A stretch of 64,000 bases of DNA from Caecibacter massiliensis (GTDB lineage Bacteria > Bacillota > Negativicutes > Veillonellales > Megasphaeraceae): contig LT608311.1 in the NCBI GenBank assembly GCA_900095875.1, forward strand, positions 62,001 through 126,000. The letters are read 5' to 3'. The notes under the pieces are model-generated. The model saw only the letters and a program-made list of their open reading frames with translations, ran no database searches and was not told the DNA's origin. Below, piece after piece: positions 35,148-45,054 of this stretch; position 1 is the stretch's first letter, and every line of letters starts with the position of its first letter. Position numbers and translations under genes: made by a program.

Positions 35148-35204
35148 ATTATACCCCCTTGAGTCCCATACGTCAACTTTAATACGTCTTTTTATAGTTG
35201 ACAA
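35148..35204 (-). promoter_or_regulatory. bioB promoter overlapped by an operator-like inverted repeat
   Basis: On the minus strand TTGACG (35171-35176) and TATAAT (35148-35153) are 17 bases apart, a strong promoter. TTGTCAAC (35197-35204) and GTTGACG (35171-35177) form an inverted repeat with 19 bases between the matching 6-mers. It covers the -35. The shape recalls BirA operators (TTGTTAAC...GTTAACAA), though the spacing is slightly long. Confidence 0.6.
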
Positions 35205-35406
35205 TATAGCTTCCCGCCACTTCTCGTTATCCAATCTCATTTATACGGAAAGTCGTCCTTTTCTACAACCAAACATCAACCATTGCTGCAACCTGTAATG
35301 ATACATGCAACAAAGCTCCATCCAATATGATAGATACACTTACATTGGATGGAGCTTTGCTAATGACAAATGAACACATAGGAGAGGAGACTGCCAAGCT
35401 GCCTTT
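35205..35406. terminator. Intergenic stretch with a long hairpin after the sulfatase-fold gene
   Basis: CAAAGCTCCATCCAAT (35311-35326) and its exact complement (35344-35359) make a 16-bp stem with a 17-base loop. It lies 48 bases beyond the stop of the minus-strand gene at 35407. The T-run after it is weak (TTTGTTGC). Nothing else was seen here. Confidence 0.6.
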
Positions 35407-37449
35407 CTATTGCTGAAGAATGTCTTCTTTTTTCTGCAACAGTTCCGGATGGCGTACCATATATCCTGTCAAATTTTTCCACGCCATACATTCATCTACA
35501 TAGGGAATCGGTCCTTCACAGAGTTCATCTTCTTTATGATGCTTCCCCAATGGCTGATAAAATTCATTTTCAAAAGTTCCATATGCATCCGGTCTGAGCC
35601 AATGATATGGCGTAACTAAATGGTCGATAGGTTCAGTAAGCGAAGAAAATAAAGAATAATATGTAAAGCCTTTTGGTGCAATCAGTTCAATAACCGTAGG
35701 CATGATATTCATATGACCACCAATAGTGTTTCCGGCAAAAATATGCTGATCCAAGTCTTTATGATACACCATGAAAACCGGACAATGCTGCTCCCGTATG
35801 GAACAATCCCGATTCATAATAGAGGTATGTTGCAGCGGCGTCATATTAATAGCATGATCAGCGGTAACAATAAAAAGACTATCCGGATAGGCAGCACGCA
35901 TACGATCAATAAAAGTACCGATGGCCTGATCAGAAAGCCAGAACGTACCTAAATTTTCCTGCAAACTCTTATTATGTTTGATATCGTCAGGAGCATCAGG
36001 CATAACACTTTCTGTATTATATCCATACTTTTTCAGATTGATTTTAAATGGTCCATGATACGATGTCGTATATACAAAATGAAATTCAGGCTTCCCGGAA
36101 TTGGTCTGCTGAATCAGTTCAGCTGCTTTATCTAAAAATACATTATCATAGACTCCTACCCACGTTTTAGGAGCCTTCGGGCCACAAAAATCAGTAGCTG
36201 TCATTACCCTGTCAAAACCACAAGCTGGTGCAAACTGATTAAAATTACCATACGTCACATTTCCACCATACCAATAGGTAGAAGTATACCCTAATTTCTT
36301 TAACTGCAAAGGAAATGCTGTAGGAACTGTTCCCTTCCAAAATGTTTCTTTTTCGTTGAGTTCCAAACCTGCGTCAAAAATCCCCGACATAAGACTTACA
36401 ATAGAAGGTCTGGAAATAATCCCTGATGAAAGAGAATTAGACAAAACAGCCGTATGGACATCATTCATTAATCTTTTGCCGCCTGATGTCAGGTTCAAAG
36501 AATCATATGCCGGATCAAATAACTGTTGTAAATAACTTTCGCCAACGATTAAAAAAATATGGGATGGTTTTTTAATTCTCGGGCCCTTTGCAATATGTCT
36601 GAATGCATACACAGGATTAGGATATGAGGCAATATCATTTGCTTCTACAGGCAATACAGCTTTTAATGATTCTAAATCTTCTTCATCACTATGGGTATAT
36701 GCATCATTCAGTTTTTGTTTCTTGACTTGTTCCAAAGCAACTAAATCATCGACAGTTGCTTTAGCAAAAAAAATATCTTTTTTTACAATACTCGGTATAG
36801 TATCCCATTCTGGCTTGTTATCATGCCAAAACGTACCGCCATATCGAAACCAGTAAAATCCAAGGATAATACCCACACATATCAGTATATTAAATATATA
36901 CATACCTATAGAAGATGTAAAAGCAGGATATGGAATACTTGGCAAGGCTAAAAAACTCATTATCCAGTACTTAACAATCCACCCGTACGGAATCCCTGCC
37001 AGTATAAACAGGAGTCCATGATCCTGATGAAAGAAAACATCCACAAGATTATGCTTTTCCGCTTTAGCACCTAAACGGACTATCTGATTATATGTATCAT
37101 GAAAATGATTATAAAATATCATTTTCCCCACAAAGGCAGCATACAATACCAGTGCATACACTAATCCTGCATATAATAAGATATCATTCTCTAACGCATG
37201 GTAAGAAGTGATGAACAATCCTGGAATAGAAACCAGAACCAGGGGCAGCAAAAAAACGTAGGCATTAAAATCCATACCCCACCAGAATCCATACCGGAAA
37301 CAATGCCATACTACCTTCCAACGACCTTTTAAGCTGGGATAGGGAGAATATACCTTTATAAAAATGGCTCGGAATATGGCACATAAAATAGGAAAAACTA
37401 AAAATAATTTGATATCCTGTTGCATCGATAGAAAGAATTGTTCAAACAC
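35407..37449 (-). CDS. Sulfatase-fold membrane phospho-group transferase (LTA synthase/EptA-like)
   Basis: A 680-residue membrane enzyme of the alkaline phosphatase superfamily. About five membrane helices lie in residues 1-205, the catalytic domain from about 290. Metal and nucleophile features are Glu304 in IVGESYLQQ, a Ser in GIISRPS near 346-349 where relatives have Thr, and TADH near the C-terminal metal site. Relatives move phosphoglycerol or phosphoethanolamine onto surface glycans or lipid A. In an LPS-type cluster, decoration of the core or lipid A fits best. It is the last gene of the minus-strand cluster, 63 bases after the epimerase gene. Confidence 0.82.
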   Translation of the reverse strand: MFEQFFLSMQQDIKLFLVFPILCAIFRAIFIKVYSPYPSLKGRWKVVWHCFRYGFWWGMDFNAYVFLLPLVLVSIPGLFITSYHALENDILLYAGLVYALVLYAAFVGKMIFYNHFHDTYNQIVRLGAKAEKHNLVDVFFHQDHGLLFILAGIPYGWIVKYWIMSFLALPSIPYPAFTSSIGMYIFNILICVGIILGFYWFRYGGTFWHDNKPEWDTIPSIVKKDIFFAKATVDDLVALEQVKKQKLNDAYTHSDEEDLESLKAVLPVEANDIASYPNPVYAFRHIAKGPRIKKPSHIFLIVGESYLQQLFDPAYDSLNLTSGGKRLMNDVHTAVLSNSLSSGIISRPSIVSLMSGIFDAGLELNEKETFWKGTVPTAFPLQLKKLGYTSTYWYGGNVTYGNFNQFAPACGFDRVMTATDFCGPKAPKTWVGVYDNVFLDKAAELIQQTNSGKPEFHFVYTTSYHGPFKINLKKYGYNTESVMPDAPDDIKHNKSLQENLGTFWLSDQAIGTFIDRMRAAYPDSLFIVTADHAINMTPLQHTSIMNRDCSIREQHCPVFMVYHKDLDQHIFAGNTIGGHMNIMPTVIELIAPKGFTYYSLFSSLTEPIDHLVTPYHWLRPDAYGTFENEFYQPLGKHHKEDELCEGPIPYVDECMAWKNLTGYMVRHPELLQKKEDILQQ

Positions 37450-37512
37450 AATGACACCTCATATATTGTGAAACATAGAGTTAGTGTATACAAAAAAGAT
37501 AAATTTTATTTA

Positions 37513-38520
37513 TCAGTTTATATCATAATACTTTTTATACCAAACAGCAAATTTTCCCAATCCTTCTTCAATTGTCGTTTCTGGTTTAAAATCAAAGTCT
37601 TTCTGCAAATCCGTGACATCTGCATAGGTCTGGTATACATCTCCCGGCTGCATGGGCAGGTATTCTTTTTCTGCTTTCTGTCCCAGTGCTTGTTCCAGTA
37701 CTTCGATAAAATGCATAAGTTGTTCCGGTTTATGGTTGCCAATATTATATACTTTGTACAAGTCTCCCAATTCATTCGCCTTAGGTGGATTACAAAGCAT
37801 GTGCTCAATACCTGTTACGATATCATCGACATAGGTGAAATCCCGGTACATATCGCCATGATTGTAAATCTGGATAGGTTCACCCTTCCGGATCTTATTA
37901 GCAAATTTGAAATAAGCCATGTCCGGCCGTCCATAGGGACCATACACAGTAAAAAAGCGGAGTCCCGTCGCCGGAATACCGTAGAGGTGACTGTACGTAT
38001 AGGCCATGAGCTCATCCGATTTCTTAGTTGCCGCATAGAGACTGATAGGATGATCCACATTATCACTTGTAGAAAAAGGCGTTTTCTGCTGATTACCATA
38101 TACAGAAGAACTGGAGGCAAACAGCAAATGCTCAACCGGATGATGACGACAGGCTTCAAGAATATTAAAAAATCCAATGATATTGGAATCAATATAGGAC
38201 CGGGGATGGTCGATACTGTAGCGTACTCCCGCCTGGGCAGCCAGATTGACAACAATATCCGGCTGGAACATTTTAAACTGTTTATTCACCGTATCCGCAT
38301 CAGCCAGGTCCCCTTTGACAAAGGTAAAACATGGATAGTCTTTTAATATACGCAGACGGCTTTCCTTCAGACTGACATCGTAATAATCATTGAGATTATC
38401 TAATCCCAATACAGTCGTCCCCAAATCGAGCAGGCGCTTTGCCAGATGAAATCCGATAAAACCGGCGGCACCTGTAATCAATATCTTCTTTGATGTATCA
38501 AATGGTTTATATGTTGCCAT
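37513..38520 (-). CDS. UDP-glucuronate 4-epimerase-like SDR
   Basis: NAD-dependent extended short-chain dehydrogenase of 335 residues. It has ILITGAAGFIGFHLAKRL, LLFASSSSVYGNQQ and the YAATKKS catalytic Tyr/Lys. The closest relatives I know are UDP-glucuronate 4-epimerases (CapI/LspL type), which make UDP-galacturonate; VRYSIDHPRSYIDSN is typical of them. ATG 38520 has AAGGAG nine bases upstream and replaces a longer frame from 38556. It directly follows ugd, the enzyme that makes UDP-glucuronate, which supports the substrate call. Confidence 0.9.
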   Translation of the reverse strand: MATYKPFDTSKKILITGAAGFIGFHLAKRLLDLGTTVLGLDNLNDYYDVSLKESRLRILKDYPCFTFVKGDLADADTVNKQFKMFQPDIVVNLAAQAGVRYSIDHPRSYIDSNIIGFFNILEACRHHPVEHLLFASSSSVYGNQQKTPFSTSDNVDHPISLYAATKKSDELMAYTYSHLYGIPATGLRFFTVYGPYGRPDMAYFKFANKIRKGEPIQIYNHGDMYRDFTYVDDIVTGIEHMLCNPPKANELGDLYKVYNIGNHKPEQLMHFIEVLEQALGQKAEKEYLPMQPGDVYQTYADVTDLQKDFDFKPETTIEEGLGKFAVWYKKYYDIN

Positions 38521-38542
38521 GGTAATAAACTCCTTGACTAAA

Positions 38543-39709
38543 TTAATCCCGGGCAAATAAATCTCTTGTATATACTTTATCTTTTACATCATCCAATTCA
38601 TCCGACCAGCGGTTTGTAAGGATGATGTCACTTACCTTCTTGAATTCATTCAAATCGCGGATAACACGGGAATGGAAAAATTCATCGTCTTTTAACGTCG
38701 GTTCATAGACGACGACCTCGATGCCTTTCGCCTTGATACGTTTCATGACACCCTGTATAGCGGAAGCGCGGAAATTATCGGAATAGCTCTTCATGGTCAG
38801 CCGATAGACGCCGACGATGCGGGGATTTTTGGCAATAATCATATCGGCAATATGGTCTTTCCGCGTCCTATTTGCCGCAACAATAGCCGAAATCAGATTC
38901 TGCGGTACATCCTGATAGTTGGCCAGAAGCTGCTTTGTATCTTTTGGCAGGCAGTATCCACCATAACCGAAAGACGGATTATTATAAAAATCCCCAATGC
39001 GCGGATCAAGGCACACTCCATCAATGATATCTTTTGTACTGAGTCCCCTCATTTCGGCATAGGAATCGAGTTCATTGAAATAAGCCACACGTAATGCCAG
39101 ATAGGTATTGGCAAAGAGCTTGATAGCTTCAGCTTCGGTCGATCCGGTAAACAACATAGGAATATCCTGTTTTACTGCTCCGTCAGCCAGCAAATTTGCA
39201 AAAACATGAGCTCGTTCCGACCGTTCGCCGACGACGATACGAGATGGATGGAGATTATCATACAGGGCCTTGCCTTCCCGCAGAAATTCCGGAGAAAACA
39301 TGATATTGTCCGTATGGTAAACTTCCTTGATGTGCTGCGTATATCCGACAGGAACTGTCGATTTAATGACCATGACCGCTTCCGGATTAATCTCCAGTAC
39401 TTCTTCAATGACGGCTTCAACCGATGAAGTATCAAAGAAATTTTTATCCGGATCATAGTTGGTTGGCGTCGAAATAATGACAAAACTAGCTCCGGAAAAA
39501 GCCTCTTCAGGGCGTAGTGTCGCCTTGAAATGAATATCACTGCGCTGTAAAAACCTGGAAATATCATCATCGATGATAGGCGATATTCCCTGGTTCAACA
39601 TATCTACTTTTTCAGGAACAATATCCAGTGCTACTACCTCATTATGCTGTGCCAAAAGCATACTATTGGAAAGCCCCACATATCCCGTCCCGGCAATCGC
39701 TATTTTCAT
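38543..39709 (-). CDS. ugd: UDP-glucose 6-dehydrogenase
   Basis: Oxidises UDP-glucose twice to UDP-glucuronate for surface polysaccharide. The 388-residue protein has the NAD motif [45 protein letters not shown] and the catalytic Cys in [18 protein letters not shown] 39709 with AGGGAG upstream is preferred over 39730. A TATAAT at 39763-39768 on this strand may be its promoter, so ugd and the epimerase may form their own unit with the sulfatase-fold gene. The length is typical of the short bacterial Ugd group. Confidence 0.95.
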   Translation of the reverse strand: MKIAIAGTGYVGLSNSMLLAQHNEVVALDIVPEKVDMLNQGISPIIDDDISRFLQRSDIHFKATLRPEEAFSGASFVIISTPTNYDPDKNFFDTSSVEAVIEEVLEINPEAVMVIKSTVPVGYTQHIKEVYHTDNIMFSPEFLREGKALYDNLHPSRIVVGERSERAHVFANLLADGAVKQDIPMLFTGSTEAEAIKLFANTYLALRVAYFNELDSYAEMRGLSTKDIIDGVCLDPRIGDFYNNPSFGYGGYCLPKDTKQLLANYQDVPQNLISAIVAANRTRKDHIADMIIAKNPRIVGVYRLTMKSYSDNFRASAIQGVMKRIKAKGIEVVVYEPTLKDDEFFHSRVIRDLNEFKKVSDIILTNRWSDELDDVKDKVYTRDLFARD

Positions 39710-39795
39710 TAGTCTCCCTGCTCTCTTCATTGCAACACCTTCAGTCGCATAATATTAAGCATATTATACAGTTTAAAAAACAATTGACATATTCA

Positions 39796-40800
39796 CTATT
39801 GGATTCCAATTTTATAACGAATTCTTAGCCACGAATACCAGAACATTCCCTTGATATATCCCGATATATTACCACGAGCTTTCTGATACCTGCCCCATTG
39901 CTGGAAATCATGATAATTCTCAGGCTTTTTGACAGGCAATATATTAGTAATCGTTTTCCAAGGGGATAGTGCATTATATGTACGCCACTGAGCATCGAAA
40001 TCCGTCAATACCATCTGCCATGGTTTCCGGCGCCCCGTCCAATGAATAATCACACTATTACCTTCATCATATGCACCACCATCGTATACATTATAGCAGG
40101 CAGGTAATTGATAATTTTTACCATCAAAAACGAGATTTAAAACATCCTGGCTTTGCCCTAAAAAACGTTCACGTGGTTCTTTCTGATATGAAAAAGCCTT
40201 TTCTGTTATAGAAGCATTTTCCCATGAATTTACGTCTATAAGCATAACACCATCATTAAAATACTTTTCACTTTTTAATTTTAAAAAATCAGCCCGATAT
40301 TTAATTGCCGAAGCTCGTTCTGATACTGCCCCCATTGGCGCCCCATTCATATTTAATGAAGATAAAGCTCGGATAGATTTAATGCACATCGTATCTGCAT
40401 CAAGATAAATATACCGCTTTACTTTTTTCTTTAATACTTTGGGCATATACAGGCGTGCATACGTAATTCTTGAAAAGCGAGAAACCTTAATATGAAAATC
40501 TTGAAATGGTTTCATGTTCAAAATATATATAATACATCTACATTTCCATTTTTGAGCTAAAATTTTAACCTTATTGCGATTTTCCTCATCACAACCATCA
40601 GTAAAAATATGGAATGTAAAATGCATCTCTTTATTGTTCTCTAAGACAGACACAATAGAAACACCCATAATATGTATATATTGATTATTAACATTATAAC
40701 AAATATGGTAACTTGGCTGAGAGTTTTCCAAATAATTGTAATCGTATTGAGTAACGAGAAAATTTTCTTTATTGAAAAATTCATCGATAAAAGTTTTCAC
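39796..40800 (-). CDS. Family 8 glycosyltransferase (LPS RfaJ-like)
   Basis: A 334-residue GT8 enzyme. Residues about 30-270 form the GT-A fold with YLDADTM (DxD), FNDGVMLIDVNSW and IIHWTGRRKPWQ. The last part resembles the C-terminal region of LPS alpha-glucosyl and galactosyl transferases (RfaJ/RfaI), which extend the outer core using UDP-sugars. It starts directly after the stop of the GT9 gene, with no gap. Base composition is clearly A+T-richer than in the housekeeping genes. Acceptor and sugar cannot be read from sequence. Confidence 0.86.
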   Translation of the reverse strand: MKTFIDEFFNKENFLVTQYDYNYLENSQPSYHICYNVNNQYIHIMGVSIVSVLENNKEMHFTFHIFTDGCDEENRNKVKILAQKWKCRCIIYILNMKPFQDFHIKVSRFSRITYARLYMPKVLKKKVKRYIYLDADTMCIKSIRALSSLNMNGAPMGAVSERASAIKYRADFLKLKSEKYFNDGVMLIDVNSWENASITEKAFSYQKEPRERFLGQSQDVLNLVFDGKNYQLPACYNVYDGGAYDEGNSVIIHWTGRRKPWQMVLTDFDAQWRTYNALSPWKTITNILPVKKPENYHDFQQWGRYQKARGNISGYIKGMFWYSWLRIRYKIGIQ

Positions 40801-41865
40801 TCATACCATCTCCATTATACGAGATATTTCTTTTTGAACCATAGACACAGATACCGCTTCTACACAATCATTTTTTTTACATTTGCCTGGGCCAATACAT
40901 ATATGTTTTCCAGAACATGGCAGATTGGCACTGACAGCTCCCGTATATTTACCAGCTGCTCTGTATATTTCCGGAGTATTATGGGTAAAAATAGTAACAA
41001 CGGGACAACCGGCTGCACCCGCAATATGAGAAGTTCCTGTATCTAAAGTCAGAACTAAATCAACATGGCGAAACAGAGCAATTAGCTCTGAAAAAGACGT
41101 TTTTCCTACAGCATCAATACATGAATCTTTATGAACCATACGAGTAATAACCTCAGATACTTTTTTAGAATGCTTCGGAACTCCTGTCATGATAATAACA
41201 CTATTATATTTTTCTATTAACCAATCGGCAATAATAGAAAATCGATCTGCTGGCCAATCTTTAAATTCATCGGTTGTTGATACACAAAAAGCGATTTTTT
41301 TCTTGCCTATACCAGCTGGTTTTAATAATTCAATTGCTTTTTTTATATCGGAATCATCGGAAGGGCAAAAAGCAGGGGGAATAAACTTTATTTCCGAGTC
41401 ATTCATATATAAACGCATCAAATGTTGAAAACTTTCAGACATTCTATGTTCTCGATAATTCCAACCATCTGAGAATGATAAATCATAAGTATAAAACCAT
41501 TTTTCCCAGCCAAGCTTCCAACCTAAAGCTTGCTCCATACTAATCCGGATGGGGATATGCGCAAACCATTTCATTAAGGTAACTCTTTCACGGGGATCTA
41601 GAGAAATCCCTATATCGAAATTATATTTACGAAGCATTTTACCCATACGGTATACATCCATATACCCACCTTTGCTTTGATAAGTATAGGGAATCACCTG
41701 ATCTATTCCTTTAAAAAAAGAGACTACATAAGCTAAATTAGCTGTCGCCAAATATACAATTTCCGAATCTGGATATGCTTTTTTTAATACAGGTATAACA
41801 GAAGAAGACATAATCATATCTCCTAAATGCATAATACCGTCAATAAATATTTTTTTATGTGACAT
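40801..41865 (-). CDS. Family 9 glycosyltransferase (heptosyltransferase-like)
   Basis: A 354-residue GT-B enzyme of family 9. It shows the N-terminal GIMHLGDMIMSSSVIPVLKK, FCVSTTDEFKDWPADRF and the donor-site region DLVLTLDTGTSHIAGAAGCP, which is the family hallmark. A Cys-rich end (CSGKHICIGPGKCKKNDC) is an unusual addition. GT9 enzymes add heptose to the LPS inner core (WaaC, WaaF, WaaQ). The start codon follows a 170-base spacer after the O-antigen-ligase-like gene. Confidence 0.88.
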   Translation of the reverse strand: MSHKKIFIDGIMHLGDMIMSSSVIPVLKKAYPDSEIVYLATANLAYVVSFFKGIDQVIPYTYQSKGGYMDVYRMGKMLRKYNFDIGISLDPRERVTLMKWFAHIPIRISMEQALGWKLGWEKWFYTYDLSFSDGWNYREHRMSESFQHLMRLYMNDSEIKFIPPAFCPSDDSDIKKAIELLKPAGIGKKKIAFCVSTTDEFKDWPADRFSIIADWLIEKYNSVIIMTGVPKHSKKVSEVITRMVHKDSCIDAVGKTSFSELIALFRHVDLVLTLDTGTSHIAGAAGCPVVTIFTHNTPEIYRAAGKYTGAVSANLPCSGKHICIGPGKCKKNDCVEAVSVSMVQKEISRIMEMV

Positions 41866-42035
41866 AGCAATAGCCCCTCAGTCTATCTCTTCAAGCAGTT
41901 AAACTCATTAAGATGATATTCTACTCCCAATTGTAGTAAACACCACATTTAAAATAATTTCATTTATGCAAAAATAAATAAGCAGAATAATAAATACCTC
42001 ATCAAACATTTTATAGGAGATACATTGACAACGCA

Positions 42036-43256
42036 TCAGGCATCATCATGTAGACGCAAACTGCAACCTGTAACAAACCAAAGAGTTTTTACTGCTGCGG
42101 ACATTCCCCATGTATAATCAAAAAAACCTACAATAATAAAACCAATCCAGGCACAAAATCCTATTAAGATATACGGGTAATTCCACCTCCTAAACATCCA
42201 TAGTGAATAAACTATGAATGTCATTAAACCAATAAAACCCAAAAGGCCGCTGTCTACAGCCGTCTGGACATAGATATTATGGAAATGCCCGAGCCCCTGC
42301 GTATCCGCTGCAGTTCGATAGTTCTGGAGATAGACCTTTCCGCCTTGTAATATTCCATAACCGATAACAGGTTTATCCTGTACCATGACTGCCGCGCTCT
42401 TCCAAGCCTCAACACGGTCGCCATTTGATCGGTCTGTTGTTATATTCACTATGGAAGCTGCACGTTGGTGCAATGGAGGAGTCATTACTATTACACCAGC
42501 AATACAAATAAGAATCGCCAGTAAGGCAAAACATTTTTTAGGGTTCCATTTCGCACCTTGATAGAGCACAAAAGGCATGACAGATAAAATTCCCACCCAG
42601 GAACTTCTCGTCCCACTGGCAATTGCCCCTAGGACAATACAGACAGAACAAAGTAACATCCAGTTTTTAGACAGGAAATATTTTCTCTGTGAAATCCATA
42701 AAATAATACTAGCTGGGAAAATGGTGGCAACTATGCTGGCATGGCGAAGCCAACCATCTCCAAGTCCTTGTGCCCGGGGCGCCTGTGTAATGAACCGTTC
42801 AGCAAGCGTTACAAGCCCATCAATAGCCATAAAAGCAATAAAGAAAAACAATGCCTTCTTGATAGCCTCGTTATCAATTTTCAAAAAGATTAACATGATT
42901 AATACAATGAACCGTAGCACAAAATAATCAATATATTTAAAAAATGAATATCCAGAATTTAAGCTAAAAATTGCTGATGGCAATATCATCAGTGCGAAAA
43001 ATATATAAACTAAAAAATATCTTTTAATCTGTTTCGATAAAACCAAATGTTCACCAGAACGATATCTCCGATAAGTGTCAATAGTAAAAAATATGATAGC
43101 AAATGCATAAAACATATTTCCAACAGCAATAGTAAGACGCTGTACGCATATTGCCAATGTCAACATGATAAGGCATAAGTGGTTGAATTTTATTTTATTT
43201 ATAGGGCCGACTACCTTCTTCATCCAAATTACAAATGCTAAATTATTTAATTCCAT
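42036..43256 (-). CDS. O-antigen ligase/polymerase-like membrane protein (WaaL/Wzy_C)
   Basis: A 406-residue inner-membrane protein with about 11 helices. The long periplasmic loop with GDRVEAWKSAAVMVQDKP, then GYG and HFHNIYVQTAVDSGLLG, matches the Wzy_C region of WaaL-type ligases, including the conserved His. GTRSSW in an earlier loop is also typical. Such enzymes join polymer or sugar units from undecaprenyl diphosphate to the lipid A core, or polymerise them. The ribosome site is weak (AGAGTGAAG). It starts 14 bases after the stop of the next GT8 gene. Confidence 0.85.
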   Translation of the reverse strand: MELNNLAFVIWMKKVVGPINKIKFNHLCLIMLTLAICVQRLTIAVGNMFYAFAIIFFTIDTYRRYRSGEHLVLSKQIKRYFLVYIFFALMILPSAIFSLNSGYSFFKYIDYFVLRFIVLIMLIFLKIDNEAIKKALFFFIAFMAIDGLVTLAERFITQAPRAQGLGDGWLRHASIVATIFPASIILWISQRKYFLSKNWMLLCSVCIVLGAIASGTRSSWVGILSVMPFVLYQGAKWNPKKCFALLAILICIAGVIVMTPPLHQRAASIVNITTDRSNGDRVEAWKSAAVMVQDKPVIGYGILQGGKVYLQNYRTAADTQGLGHFHNIYVQTAVDSGLLGFIGLMTFIVYSLWMFRRWNYPYILIGFCAWIGFIIVGFFDYTWGMSAAVKTLWFVTGCSLRLHDDA

Positions 43257-43270
43257 TAATCTTCACTCTT

Positions 43271-44203
43271 TCACCCTAATATATTTTGCCAAAAAGCCGC
43301 CCATTCCATGCGCAAATTCTGTCTCATAATGGACTTTCCTTGCATATCTGCACTTGGCTTTGGCATTGGACTATTTTTAAAAGAGGTCCAATGCAAATAA
43401 TCATAATAGAGCTGATTAAAAGGTCCATTCAAAGAAAATTCCCAAGGTTTATATCTTCCAGCCCAGTGAAAAACAGCCGGACTCTTTATTGCCTCCAAAG
43501 CCTTTATTCTTAATGAGGTGCGACATAATACTTTTAAAGACATCATAAATACAGGTGGAATAACGTTCCATCTAAGTGGAATATTTTTCCAATTGTTCAT
43601 AAACACTTTATTCAATCCATCTTGATCGTGATGACGAAAAGCATGCTTAGTTACATTATCAATAACTAAATTCCCATATTTTTTTTGCCGCCACTGATGC
43701 AAATCCATGACAAGAACCCCCGAATTAAAATAAGGGGTTCCTTCTGGCAATCCTAAAGACTCAAATTTTTGTTGTCTCATCCGTTTAGATTTCATAATAC
43801 CAAAATCACAGGCTGCACCAAGTGGTTTTCCATCTAAGGATAGATTCCATAGCTTTTCCACATCATCCAGAACAACTAAATCTGTATCAAAATAAATAAC
43901 TTTTGTGATCGTTTCCGGAAGCACTTGATCAATAGTAAGCCGCAAATATGCAGCTTTACTAATATGATCACTCGTAAAGCCTTTAATATCATCACTATTT
44001 ACAGAGATAAACTGTACTCCTCCCTTTAAATCATGAACAGTCTGTACAATTCTATTTTGATTTTCCGGGAAAATATTATCGCTCAAAATATAAAAACAGA
44101 TTTTTTCTGGATGTGCTGCATTTTTTAAAATTGATGCACAGGCTACCGCCAAATGTTGTGCATAATTATCATCTGATGCAAATACAATAGAAATTCTATT
44201 CAT
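43271..44203 (-). CDS. Family 8 glycosyltransferase
   Basis: A 310-residue GT8 enzyme and paralogue of the one at 39.8 kb. It starts MNRISIVFASDDNYAQHL and has VIYFDTDLVVLDD (DxD), YFNSGVLVMDLHQW and VFHWAGRYKPW, the family metal and donor residues. It would transfer hexose from UDP-sugar to a growing surface oligosaccharide. It overlaps the GT2 gene by 4 bases. A+T-rich like its neighbours. Confidence 0.88.
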   Translation of the reverse strand: MNRISIVFASDDNYAQHLAVACASILKNAAHPEKICFYILSDNIFPENQNRIVQTVHDLKGGVQFISVNSDDIKGFTSDHISKAAYLRLTIDQVLPETITKVIYFDTDLVVLDDVEKLWNLSLDGKPLGAACDFGIMKSKRMRQQKFESLGLPEGTPYFNSGVLVMDLHQWRQKKYGNLVIDNVTKHAFRHHDQDGLNKVFMNNWKNIPLRWNVIPPVFMMSLKVLCRTSLRIKALEAIKSPAVFHWAGRYKPWEFSLNGPFNQLYYDYLHWTSFKNSPMPKPSADMQGKSIMRQNLRMEWAAFWQNILG

Positions 44204-44967
44204 TTTTTCTTTCCTTTATTTTGCATTTGTAATTCGTATAATTTGACGTATTTCAGCATAGTATAAAATCCATGTTGTACACATGAAATAATCCCCATCC
44301 AGCCATCTAAAAAAGCACATTTGATAAGTAAAGCACGCAAAGTCCCTAAACTTGCATGTAAAAAAGCAGTTCCCAAAGTCACTCTCTTTCCTTGTTTATA
44401 CTTTTCTTCAGCCCAAATGGTTGTATAATAATCGGCCTTCATTAACCATTGATGCCAACTATTATATGTATAATGTTCAATATTTCCCTGTAAAGTTTTT
44501 CTACTTAACGAGCATTCGGGATGTTCATGTACTTTACTTATCCATTTTACCTTAGTACGTGGAAACATTCGATATACAGTATCCGGTGCAAAAATACCAT
44601 GATGAAAATGGTATCCATTAAATACCATATTTCTCTTTATTCCGAATTGTGCCCCCATATCACTATCCTCCAGGACCTGATGGATAGCGGCAATGAGGTC
44701 ATTGTTAAGCCGTTCGTCCGCATCCAGGTAGAGAACCCAGTCCGCTGTTGTCTGTTCCAAGGAGAAATTGCGCTGTGCTGCAAAATCGTCGTCCCAGGCA
44801 CGGAAGGCGACATGTGCTCCTTCTGCTTTAGCAAGTTCTACCGTACGGTCCGTACTGCCTGAATCAATGACGACCACCTCGTCTGTACACTTTTTAGCAT
44901 TGCGGACGACATCGACAATATTTATTTCTTCGTTTTTAGTCAGGATTAATATAGCTAATGAATTCAC
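44200..44967 (-). CDS. Family 2 glycosyltransferase (WaaE/KdtX-like), GTG start
   Basis: A 255-residue GT2 enzyme that starts MNSLAILILTKNEEINI from GTG 44967, which has AAAGGAA six bases upstream; the open frame extends to 45045 without support. It shows VVVIDSGSTDRTVELAK and LYLDADERL with the DxD. Relatives (WaaE/KdtX) add a glucose to the LPS inner core. Two hydrophobic stretches near the end may anchor it to the membrane. It is the first gene of the glycosyltransferase run; an extended -10 (TGGTACAAT) lies near 45020 on this strand. Confidence 0.85.
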   Translation of the reverse strand: MNSLAILILTKNEEINIVDVVRNAKKCTDEVVVIDSGSTDRTVELAKAEGAHVAFRAWDDDFAAQRNFSLEQTTADWVLYLDADERLNNDLIAAIHQVLEDSDMGAQFGIKRNMVFNGYHFHHGIFAPDTVYRMFPRTKVKWISKVHEHPECSLSRKTLQGNIEHYTYNSWHQWLMKADYYTTIWAEEKYKQGKRVTLGTAFLHASLGTLRALLIKCAFLDGWMGIISCVQHGFYTMLKYVKLYELQMQNKGKKK

Positions 44968-45054
44968 AATGAATTCCTTTCTGCAACATGTATAAACGGG
45001 CATATAATCACATAATATTGTACCATATTGCGCTCTTAAAGTCATGGCCTGACA

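Noticed and set aside
37438-38346. 302-codon plus-strand open frame
   Set aside because: It lies antisense to the UDP-glucuronate epimerase gene, has no ribosome site and no family features.
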